From an uncultured Bacteroidales bacterium (GTDB lineage Bacteria; Bacteroidota; Bacteroidia; Bacteroidales; UBA932), in the NCBI GenBank assembly GCA_946187365.1, contig CAMHRD010000098.1:1-5287 (forward strand): a stretch of 5,287 nucleotides of DNA. Direction: 5' to 3'. The notes below the pieces were generated by a model. The model did no database searches, was not told where the DNA came from, and saw only the letters and a list, made by a program, of their open reading frames with translations. Numbering within the stretch: position 1 is the first letter of the stretch; each line of letters opens with the position of its first letter. A program made the position numbers and the translations under genes. This document shows, in pieces, positions 1 through 5,276 of the stretch.

Positions 1-469
1 GTGAGGTAGGGTCCCAGGCGGTGTAACCTCTTGCCTCAATGGTGTTTCTAAGACCTCCGTTAGGGAAGCTTGAGGCATCAGGCTCCGGCTGAATGAGGGT
101 CTTTCCGCGGAAGTTTTCAAAGGAACCTCCGCCGGTGCTGGTTACAGGGTCTGAGAAAGACTCGTGCTTCTCTGCAGTTGCATCCGTAAGAGGCTGGAAC
201 CAGTGGGTGTAGTGTGTTGCACCCATCTTTACGGCCCAGTTCTTCATACCCAGCGCAATCTGGTCTGCTACGCTTCTGTCTATCATACTGCCGTTTTCAA
301 TTGCGCTCACTACAGCATTGTAAGCCTCCTCTGAGAGGAAGAGTTTCATCTTGGGAAGATCAAAGACATTCACTCCGAAGTACTCGGATACGGGACGGTT
401 TTCTGTGTAAAAGCGTTTTGCCTCATGAATTGCGCTTTCTGCAAGGGCTCTGGTACGAACGTTACTCAT
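1..469 (-). CDS. glnN: Glutamine synthetase type III, N-terminal part (3' end outside window)
   Basis: This frame encodes the first 156 residues of a type III glutamine synthetase, the cytoplasmic ATP-dependent enzyme that joins ammonia to glutamate to make glutamine. It is open to the window edge, so the C-terminal part is missing; the family is about 700-730 residues long. Visible family features are the N-terminal VSEYFGVNVF segment (residues 27-36), the HYTHWFQPLT motif (86-95) followed by ATAEKHESF (97-105), and the EPDASSFPNGG and EARGYTAWDPTS blocks (129-139, 145-156). These HYTHWFQPLT and EPDASSF blocks are typical of GSIII and differ from GSI and GSII. The ATG at 469-467 is chosen because the conserved N-terminus starts soon after it and there is no upstream in-frame homology. 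No strong Shine-Dalgarno sequence precedes it, which is usual in Bacteroidetes. It is divergent from purM across about 190 bp. The family call is confident; the symbol follows common usage for GSIII. Confidence 0.95.
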   Translation of the reverse strand, partial: MSNVRTRALAESAIHEAKRFYTENRPVSEYFGVNVFDLPKMKLFLSEEAYNAVVSAIENGSMIDRSVADQIALGMKNWAVKMGATHYTHWFQPLTDATAEKHESFSDPVTSTGGGSFENFRGKTLIQPEPDASSFPNGGLRNTIEARGYTAWDPTS

Positions 470-490
470 AATTGGGGATTTTTGGAAATT

Positions 491-520
491 AAATACCTAT
501 TATTTTGAAAAAATACCTAT
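491..520. repeat. Two 10-bp direct repeats with 20-bp period in the glutamine synthetase leader
   Basis: AAATACCTAT occurs at 491-500 and again, exactly, at 511-520. The 10-bp spacer puts the copies two DNA helical turns apart on the same face. Both copies lie between the predicted glutamine synthetase start site (near 535) and its start codon (469). The pair could be a tandem operator, or in RNA form (AUAGGUAUUU twice) a binding site in the leader. No regulator is identified, and chance is possible in AT-rich DNA, although exact 10-mers including CC are less likely than pure A/T matches. Confidence 0.45.
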
Positions 521-540
521 GTTTTCTGCTTTTTATGGTG

Positions 541-548
541 CAAATATA
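541..548 (-). promoter_or_regulatory. Bacteroidetes -7 element for the glutamine synthetase gene
   Basis: Read on the minus strand this is TATATTTG, a perfect match to the Bacteroidetes -7 consensus TAnnTTTG. It lies about 72 bases upstream of the glutamine synthetase ATG, which would give a leader of roughly 65 nucleotides. No good TTG-type -33 box is visible at the usual distance. That position is largely taken by the AT palindrome at 551-570, which suggests the promoter may depend on an activator or on AT-rich upstream DNA. Confidence 0.55.
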
Positions 549-550
549 TG

Positions 551-570
551 TATATTTTTTAAAAAATATA
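551..570. repeat. Perfect 20-bp AT-only palindrome between divergent promoters
   Basis: The ten bases TATATTTTTT are followed directly by their exact reverse complement AAAAAATATA. The palindrome has no central spacer and stops where flanking bases 550 and 571 fail to pair. It sits immediately upstream of the minus-strand -7 element (541-548), where a -33 box or activator site would lie, and about 25-60 bp upstream of the purM promoter candidates. It may be an operator for a dimeric regulator or simply a bent or easily melted AT tract. Confidence 0.45.
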
Positions 571-592
571 ATTTTTGTTGATAAAATCCCGC

Positions 593-636
593 TTTTGTTC
601 AAAAATGGCATATAATCTTTGTTTTTATTACATTTG
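593..636 (+). promoter_or_regulatory. Candidate promoter(s) for the purM operon
   Basis: Two overlapping candidates are visible. TACATTTG at 629-636 matches the TAnnTTTG -7 consensus perfectly but has no TTG box at the usual distance, and would give a leader of only about 20 nucleotides. AATCTTTG at 614-621 has one mismatch but is preceded by TTTTG (593-597) with a 16-bp gap, slightly shorter than usual. Either would drive purM and the genes behind it. The sequence alone does not decide between them. Confidence 0.4.
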
Positions 637-645
637 CCATTTGAT

Positions 646-653
646 AAGGTAGG
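646..653 (+). promoter_or_regulatory. Shine-Dalgarno-like site for purM
   Basis: AAGGTAGG lies 10 bases before the ATG at 664 and is purine-rich enough to pair with the 16S rRNA tail. It supports the ATG at 664 over the in-frame TTG at 619, which would place the start codon inside a predicted promoter element and add 15 residues with no family counterpart. Bacteroidetes often do without such sites, so this is supporting evidence only. Confidence 0.4.
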
Positions 654-663
654 CGTAAAAATA

Positions 664-1848
664 ATGGCAGATAGCAGTAACAATAGTTTGGACAGATATG
701 CTCTGAGAGGTGTCTCCTCTCAGAAAGAGGATGTTCACAATGCAATAAAGAACTTGGATAAGGGCCTCTTTCCTAAAGCTTTCTGTAAGATAGTGCCGGA
801 TTTGGCAGATGAGAGTATGTGTGCCGTTATGCACGCAGACGGAGCGGGAACCAAATCCTCTCTGGCCTACGCTTACTGGAAGGAGACGGGAGATATGAGC
901 GTCTGGAACGGTATTGCTCAGGATGCCATTGTTATGAATACGGATGATCTGCTCTGTGTGGGAATCACAGACAATATCTATATGAGTTCAACCATCGGGA
1001 GAAATAAGAATCTTATCCCGGGAGAGGTTATAGCGCGCTTGATATCAGGAGCTTCACGTTTTGTGGAGAAGATGGCTGAATATGGTGTAAAACTTATCCC
1101 TACGGGGGGAGAGACGGCAGATGTGGGAGACTTGGTAAGAACCGTAATAGCAGATACAACCGTATTTGCAAGGGTGAAAAAGAGCGAGGTTATTGACAAC
1201 GCCCGCATTAAACCGGGGGATGTGATTGTTGCTCTGGCTTCAGACGGAAAGGCTTCATACGAGGAGAGTTACAATGGCGGAATGGGAAGCAACGGGCTTA
1301 CCAGTGCACGTCACGATGTTTTTGCCAACTATCTGGCCTCCCTCTACCCTGAGACCTTTGACGGAGCGGTTCCTAAGAATCTGGTATACAGCGGAAGCAA
1401 GCGCCTTACTGAGATTGAGAAGGAAACCGGTCTTACCTACGGCAAGCTTGTGCTCTCTCCTACAAGGACTTACGCTCCTGTAGTAAAGAAGATATTTGAG
1501 AAGATGCGTTTCCGCATAGACGGTATGATACACTGCACGGGCGGAGCACAGACCAAGGTCCTGCACTTTGTGGAGGGTGTTAAGGTGGTTAAGGACAACA
1601 TGTTTGACGCTCCTGTTCTCTTCCGTACAATTCAGAGTGAGAGCAAGACTCCGTGGAGGGAGATGTATAAGGTGTTCAATATGGGACACCGCCTGGAGTT
1701 CTATGTTGAGGAGGCTGATGCACAGTCTATTATAGATATTTCCAAGAGTTTTGATATTAATGCAAAGGTTATAGGACATGTGGAGAAGAGCTCTTCACAG
1801 AAGGCATCTTTGCTTATCAAATCTGTTTACGGTGAATTTAATTATTAA
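664..1848 (+). CDS. purM: Phosphoribosylformylglycinamidine cyclo-ligase (AIR synthase)
   Basis: This cytoplasmic enzyme uses ATP to close the imidazole ring of FGAM, giving aminoimidazole ribonucleotide, the fifth step of de novo purine synthesis. The 394-residue product shows the PurM/AIRS order of motifs: DGAGTK (residues 59-64), MNTDDLLCVG (91-100), GGETADVGD (148-156), the glycine-rich NGGMGSNGLTSARHD (204-218), CTGGAQTK (291-298) and MYKVFNMGH (334-342). The ATP-binding half is followed by the AIRS C-terminal domain. It is about 50 residues longer than the E. coli enzyme, and it has CTGGAQTK and FNMGHR where E. coli-type enzymes have ITGGG and FNMGIG. I recall the same variants in Bacteroides PurM, so they look lineage-wide and not a sign of a paralogue. 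The ATG at 664 is preferred because SLDRYALRGVSSQKEDVHNAI aligns with known N-termini. It is first in a run of four closely spaced genes; the next starts 4 bp after its stop. Confidence 0.93.
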   Translation: MADSSNNSLDRYALRGVSSQKEDVHNAIKNLDKGLFPKAFCKIVPDLADESMCAVMHADGAGTKSSLAYAYWKETGDMSVWNGIAQDAIVMNTDDLLCVGITDNIYMSSTIGRNKNLIPGEVIARLISGASRFVEKMAEYGVKLIPTGGETADVGDLVRTVIADTTVFARVKKSEVIDNARIKPGDVIVALASDGKASYEESYNGGMGSNGLTSARHDVFANYLASLYPETFDGAVPKNLVYSGSKRLTEIEKETGLTYGKLVLSPTRTYAPVVKKIFEKMRFRIDGMIHCTGGAQTKVLHFVEGVKVVKDNMFDAPVLFRTIQSESKTPWREMYKVFNMGHRLEFYVEEADAQSIIDISKSFDINAKVIGHVEKSSSQKASLLIKSVYGEFNY

Positions 1849-1852
1849 AGAT

Positions 1853-3358
1853 ATGAAGCTGAAAATTAACGTATTGGTAGCGTTTGCAGCATTTGGAGTT
1901 ATCTCTATTCTGCCATCTTGCAAGAAGGAACAACCTACACCTAAAGAGGTTACTCCAATAATGGAGAAGGCACTTAATGATTCCACAAGTATTTGGTACG
2001 CAGATTTTAAGAGATTCCCTAAAATTGATCAGAGGGCCTATCTTCCAATAGGAGTCTTTGATTCCGGAACAGGCGGACTTACAGTTTTGGAGGCCGTTCT
2101 GGGTTCAGATAATGTGGACAATATCTCCGGTGAGATAAAATCTGACGGTATTCCGGATTTCTCCGGAGAGGACTTCCAGTATCTTGCAGACCAGGCAAAT
2201 ATGCCTTACGGAACATATCCTAAAGAGGGTAAAGAGATGTACCTTAGAGAGTTGGCGGTAAAAGACGCCCTCTTCCTGCTCTCAGACAAATATTATGAAC
2301 TCTCCTCAGACAAGGTTGCAAAGGGTAACAAGGCAAAGTGCAAGATTATTGTAATTGCCTGCAACACAGCCACAGCCTATGGTCTTAAGGATATAGAGAC
2401 ACTTCTGGAACTCTCAAAGACGGGGGTTAAGGTGATTGGAGTTATTAATGCCGGAGTTAATGCAACCTTTGACGATATTAAAAACTCCAGAAGCAGAGAT
2501 TCTCTCTCAGTAGGAGTTATGGCAACCATTGGAACCATCGCTTCAGGTGCTTACGAGAGGACTATACGTCAGGTACAGAAGGCTCAGGATTACAAGGGTT
2601 ACGTACAGGTTGTAAATCAGCCGGGTGCAGGTTTTGCTGAGGCGGTGGATTTGGAGAAGGACTTTGTGGATCTTTCACTTGTTTCTCCAAGAGATTCATA
2701 CAGAGGACCTCGCCTTGGAACAGGAGAGGACGATATTAAAGAGGAACTGTTGGATGTATACAATTTTGACTTCTCAAACAATGCAATTCTTTACAAGAAG
2801 GAAAATGGTAAATACATTGATTTCCAGTTAAATTCAGCCGGAAACTATGCTCGTTTCCACGTAGTTTCTCTTCTTGAGAGACTCCGCGCCACAAAGGAGC
2901 AGGCTCCTCTTAAGAGCATTATTCTGGGATGCACCCACTATCCTTTCTATCTGGATACAATTAAGAAAGTTATAACAGAACTCAGAGAGTACAAGAAGAA
3001 CGGCAAGTTTGTTTACGCCCCTCTGATTTCAGATGACTTTACGTTTATAGATCCTGCTAAGTTCACTGCACTTGAGTGCTGCAAGATTCTGAGAGAGGAG
3101 CATTTGATGGCTCTGCGTACCCGCAGAGGCAACGTGGAGGCATTCATTTCCGTTCCTTCTTACGGAGTAGATAACTCCAAACTGGAAGACAACGGAGCCC
3201 TCAAACATGACTTTAAGTATGGCAGAGAAGTTGGTACAGAGGATGTAACAACGGTTGTTGTTCCGTTCTCCAAAGACAACCTCAACCCGGATAACCTCCG
3301 CCGTTTAAAGGTGCTTGTACCAATTACTTACGATAATATCAAAGATAAATTAGACTAA
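1853..3358 (+). CDS. Glutamate racemase-like lipoprotein (Asp/Glu racemase superfamily)
   Basis: This 501-residue protein carries all the main motifs of MurI, which interconverts L- and D-glutamate: GVFDSGTGGLTV (67-78, with D70 and S71), MPYG (117-120), IACNTATA (168-175, catalytic-type C170), PGAGFAEAVD (257-266) and LGCTHYP (358-364, second catalytic-type C360 and H362). Both cysteines of the two-base mechanism are therefore present. FIDPAKFTALECCKIL (398-413) resembles the MurI C-terminal helix region. Unlike MurI (about 265 residues), it begins with a lipoprotein signal: a charged start, a hydrophobic stretch (about 6-20) and a lipobox LPSC with C23. It should therefore be exported and lipid-anchored. 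It also has extra segments between motifs and about 85 residues after the family domain. The ATG at 1853 is chosen because it begins the signal peptide; an in-frame ATG at 1778 would bury the signal behind 25 residues overlapping purM. Racemase activity is likely from the motifs, but its substrate and role in the envelope are unknown. Confidence 0.85.
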   Translation: MKLKINVLVAFAAFGVISILPSCKKEQPTPKEVTPIMEKALNDSTSIWYADFKRFPKIDQRAYLPIGVFDSGTGGLTVLEAVLGSDNVDNISGEIKSDGIPDFSGEDFQYLADQANMPYGTYPKEGKEMYLRELAVKDALFLLSDKYYELSSDKVAKGNKAKCKIIVIACNTATAYGLKDIETLLELSKTGVKVIGVINAGVNATFDDIKNSRSRDSLSVGVMATIGTIASGAYERTIRQVQKAQDYKGYVQVVNQPGAGFAEAVDLEKDFVDLSLVSPRDSYRGPRLGTGEDDIKEELLDVYNFDFSNNAILYKKENGKYIDFQLNSAGNYARFHVVSLLERLRATKEQAPLKSIILGCTHYPFYLDTIKKVITELREYKKNGKFVYAPLISDDFTFIDPAKFTALECCKILREEHLMALRTRRGNVEAFISVPSYGVDNSKLEDNGALKHDFKYGREVGTEDVTTVVVPFSKDNLNPDNLRRLKVLVPITYDNIKDKLD

Positions 3359-3940
3359 ATGGAGTTTGCCCAAAGCATAACCACGGAGCAGATTGAGAAG
3401 CTCCCGCTGGCGGATTTCAACGGGGAGATAGAAGTAATTGAGAGTGAGGGGCTGCAATTCCAGAAAGCGATAGACTATTTGACAGAGCAGAAGGTTATTG
3501 GTTTTGATACAGAAACCAAGCCCTGCTTTGTTGCCAAGGCACCTAAAAACCGCATGGCTATACTGCAGTTATCTTCTGAAAATAAGGCATTTATATTCCG
3601 TTTGCAGATGATAGGGGTTCCAAAGAGCCTGGCCGCTCTGCTCTCCAACCCTGCAGTTATAAAAGTTGGTGCTGCGGTAAGAGATGACATTAACGGACTT
3701 AAGCGTTACCGCAACTTTACCCCTAACGGATTTGCAGATTTGCAGAGCATGGCGGAGAAGTTTGGCATTATAGAGAAGAGCGTTCGTAAGATGTCTGCCA
3801 TTATTCTGGGAATCAGGGTATCCAAGAGCCAGCAGCTCTCCAACTGGGAGAGTTCACGCCTTAGCCCCGCACAGTTAAAGTATGCGGCTATAGACGCCTG
3901 GGTCTGCCGTCAGATGTATGTAAAACTTTTATCTGAATAG
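3359..3940 (+). CDS. DEDDy-type 3'-5' exonuclease domain protein
   Basis: This 193-residue protein is almost entirely one 3'-5' exonuclease domain of the RNase D/WRN class, which removes nucleotides from 3' ends using two metal ions. The three exo motifs are visible. Exo I is FDTET (49-53, D50 and E52). Exo II is VGAAVRDDINGL (103-114), with D110 aligning to the WRN exo aspartate. Exo III is YAAIDA (175-180, Y175 and D179), which gives the DEDDy pattern. It lacks the HRDC domains of true RNase D, so it is a minimal stand-alone form. I recall a similar short exonuclease beside the rlmI homologue in Bacteroides. Its ATG follows the stop of the racemase-like gene with no gap, which implies translational coupling, and its own stop is one base before the next start. 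Whether it acts on RNA or DNA cannot be told from the sequence; the neighbouring rRNA methyltransferase and tRNA suggest RNA. Confidence 0.88.
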   Translation: MEFAQSITTEQIEKLPLADFNGEIEVIESEGLQFQKAIDYLTEQKVIGFDTETKPCFVAKAPKNRMAILQLSSENKAFIFRLQMIGVPKSLAALLSNPAVIKVGAAVRDDINGLKRYRNFTPNGFADLQSMAEKFGIIEKSVRKMSAIILGIRVSKSQQLSNWESSRLSPAQLKYAAIDAWVCRQMYVKLLSE

Positions 3941-3941
3941 T

Positions 3942-5123
3942 ATGATAAAAGAGAAAAGGATAATCCTCAAAAAGGGTAAGGATCAGTCACTTCTGCGCTT
4001 TCACCCGTGGGTCTTCTCCGGAGCCGTAGATAAAACGGAGGGCAGCCCGCAGAACGGAGATGTAGTAGACGTCTACTCCAAAGAAAAATCTTTCCTTGGC
4101 AGAGGACACTACCAGGAGGGCTCCATTATGGTTAGAATGCTCACCTGGAAGAAAGAGGAGATAGACCATGAGTTCTGGAAGGAGCGCCTTAAGGAGGCTT
4201 ATCTTTTGAGAGAGAAGGTGTTAGACCATGCAAACACCAACTGCTTCCGCCTTGTTCACGGAGAGGGGGATTATCTGCCGGGCTTAATCATAGACATCTA
4301 CAAAGACACCGCCGTTATGCAGACTCACTCTGCCGGAATGTACGCCAGCAGAAATGAAATAGCAGAGGCCATCAAAGAGGTCTTAAATGATAAAATAACA
4401 GCCGTCTATTCCAAATCTACCCAGATAGGAACCTTTAAGGGAGATGACGACTACCTGTATAAGAAGAACCCAACCCATCCTACAACAATTGAGGTAGTTG
4501 AGAACGGCTGCAAGTTCTACGTAGATTGGGAAAAGGGGCAGAAGACCGGCTTCTTTTTGGACCAGAGAGACAATCGGGAACTTGTAAAACGTTATGCAGA
4601 AGGCAAAAACGTGCTCAACCTCTTCTGCTACACAGGCGGCTTCTCTGTTTACGCCCTTAAGGGCGGCGCAACAGGCTGCACATCTGTAGATTCATCGCAG
4701 ACAGCCATAGACGCCTGCGCCAACAACCTAATACTCAACGGCTTCACTAACAACACAGAGAGCATCTGCACAGACGCCATAGACTACCTTAAAGAGGTGG
4801 AAAAGGGTAAATACCAGCTGATGATTGTAGACCCTCCGGCATTTGCAAAACACCTCAGCGCAAAACCTAACGCACTCCGCGCCTACCGCAAACTCAACGC
4901 CATGGCCATTGAGAAGGTTGCAAAAGGGGGTATCATCTTCACATTCAGCTGTTCACAGGTGGTAGACAAGATAGATTTTGCACTTGCCGTCTTCTCTGCC
5001 GCAGCTCAGTGCCGCCGCAAGGTGAGAATCCTCCACCGTCTCACCCAACCTGCAGATCATCCGGTGAATATATGCCATCCGGAAGGGGAGTATCTGAAAG
5101 GTCTGGTGCTTTATGTAGAATAA
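3942..5123 (+). CDS. rlmI: 23S rRNA (cytosine-C5) methyltransferase, RlmI family
   Basis: This is a SAM-dependent RNA methyltransferase of the RlmI/YccW group (COG1092); the E. coli member makes m5C1962 in 23S rRNA. The 393-residue product has an N-terminal PUA RNA-binding domain (about 1-75, including RFHPWVFSGA at 19-28), a central linking domain with LVHGEGDYLPGLIID (104-118), and a Rossmann methyltransferase domain. Its motifs are KTGFFLDQRDNR (201-212), the SAM-binding NLFCYTGGFSVYA (226-238), acidic D250 after the second strand, DPPAFAK (297-303), and FSCSQ (335-339) with the likely catalytic cysteine C337. The C-terminus HPEGEYLKGLVLYVE is that of Bacteroides homologues as I remember them, so the gene is complete. 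The start at 3942 gives the expected PUA beginning and lies one base after the exonuclease stop. It is the last protein gene of the cluster; only a T-run and no hairpin separates it from the tRNA gene, so readthrough into the tRNA is possible. Confidence 0.92.
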   Translation: MIKEKRIILKKGKDQSLLRFHPWVFSGAVDKTEGSPQNGDVVDVYSKEKSFLGRGHYQEGSIMVRMLTWKKEEIDHEFWKERLKEAYLLREKVLDHANTNCFRLVHGEGDYLPGLIIDIYKDTAVMQTHSAGMYASRNEIAEAIKEVLNDKITAVYSKSTQIGTFKGDDDYLYKKNPTHPTTIEVVENGCKFYVDWEKGQKTGFFLDQRDNRELVKRYAEGKNVLNLFCYTGGFSVYALKGGATGCTSVDSSQTAIDACANNLILNGFTNNTESICTDAIDYLKEVEKGKYQLMIVDPPAFAKHLSAKPNALRAYRKLNAMAIEKVAKGGIIFTFSCSQVVDKIDFALAVFSAAAQCRRKVRILHRLTQPADHPVNICHPEGEYLKGLVLYVE

Positions 5124-5135
5124 GAGATTTTTTTA

Positions 5136-5143
5136 TATCTTTG
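5136..5143 (+). promoter_or_regulatory. Bacteroidetes -7 element for tRNA-Cys
   Basis: TATCTTTG is a perfect TAnnTTTG match ending 11 bases before the tRNA's first base. This gives a predicted start site near 5148-5150 and a very short 5' leader for RNase P to remove. A clear TTG -33 box is not seen; the expected position falls at the very end of rlmI. A run of seven T (5128-5134) lies just upstream. Confidence 0.65.
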
Positions 5144-5154
5144 CACTCCCAAAC

Positions 5155-5225
5155 GGTACCATGGCCGAGTGGCTAGGCAGCGGTCTGCAAAACCGCGTAC
5201 AGCAGTTCGATTCTGCTTGGTACCT
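5155..5225 (+). tRNA. tRNA-Cys (anticodon GCA)
   Basis: The 71-nt sequence folds as a full cloverleaf. The acceptor stem is GGTACCA (5155-5161) with TGGTACC (5218-5224), all seven pairs matched. The D stem is GCC/GGC (5164-5166, 5176-5178). The anticodon stem is GCGGT/ACCGC (5180-5184, 5192-5196) around the loop CTGCAAA, with anticodon GCA at 5187-5189. The T stem is AGCAG/CTGCT (5201-5205, 5213-5217) around TTCGATT. The discriminator is T (5225), the U73 identity base of tRNA-Cys. CCA is not encoded, so it must be added after transcription. The gene follows rlmI by 31 bp, has its own promoter element and is followed by a strong terminator. Confidence 0.97.
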
Positions 5226-5276
5226 CAAAAAAATAGCAGTGGCGAAAGCCACTGCTAAATTTTTTTTGAGGTACCA
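5218..5276. repeat. Extended inverted repeat joining the tRNA 3' end to the terminator flank
   Basis: Outside the terminator, TGGTACCTC (5218-5226) is matched by its exact reverse complement GAGGTACCA (5268-5276). With the A and T runs and the 10-bp stem, nearly the whole 59 bp is one long inverted repeat, interrupted only by unpaired AA (5258-5259), one extra T and the loop. The left outer arm is the tRNA 3' acceptor strand plus the discriminator and one base. The right outer arm repeats the tRNA 5' strand GGTACCA. Its function is unknown. Confidence 0.75.
5234..5267 (+). terminator. Intrinsic terminator after tRNA-Cys
   Basis: A perfect 10-bp stem, TAGCAGTGGC (5234-5243) with GCCACTGCTA (5248-5257), is capped by a GAAA tetraloop closed by C-G, a very stable GNRA hairpin. 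Two A and then eight T (5260-5267) follow on the 3' side, and seven A (5227-5233) precede the stem. This makes it a classic rho-independent terminator for the tRNA and possibly the whole operon. The A-run on the other side means it could also stop transcription arriving from the right on the minus strand. Confidence 0.9.

Noticed and set aside
214..471. An 85-codon plus-strand frame across the start of glutamine synthetase
   Set aside because: It is antisense to strongly conserved GSIII coding sequence, is rich in Ser, Arg and Leu without any motif, and has no promoter.
619..663. A TTG start 15 codons upstream for purM
   Set aside because: The added residues have no family counterpart, the codon falls within a possible promoter element, and the ATG at 664 has a suitable ribosome site and the conserved N-terminus.
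489..683. A 64-codon minus-strand frame in the divergent region
   Set aside because: It is a Lys/Ile/Phe-rich translation of AT-rich control DNA and overlaps the purM start, both predicted promoters and the palindrome.
1255..1779. A 174-codon open frame on the minus strand inside purM
   Set aside because: It lies wholly opposite a well-supported purM, has no recognisable motif, and its composition is what one expects from the complement of a coding frame.
1778..1852. An upstream ATG for the racemase-like gene overlapping purM
   Set aside because: It would place 25 residues before the signal peptide and spoil lipoprotein export; the ATG at 1853 gives a textbook signal and a normal 4-bp gap.
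5128..5134. The seven-T run after rlmI as a terminator
   Set aside because: No hairpin precedes it, and it sits directly against the tRNA -7 element, so it is more likely part of the promoter's AT-rich spacer.
5270..5276. Start of a second tRNA-Cys gene (GGTACCA)
   Set aside because: The bases that follow (TTTTC) do not continue as a tRNA; only the acceptor-strand heptamer is shared.
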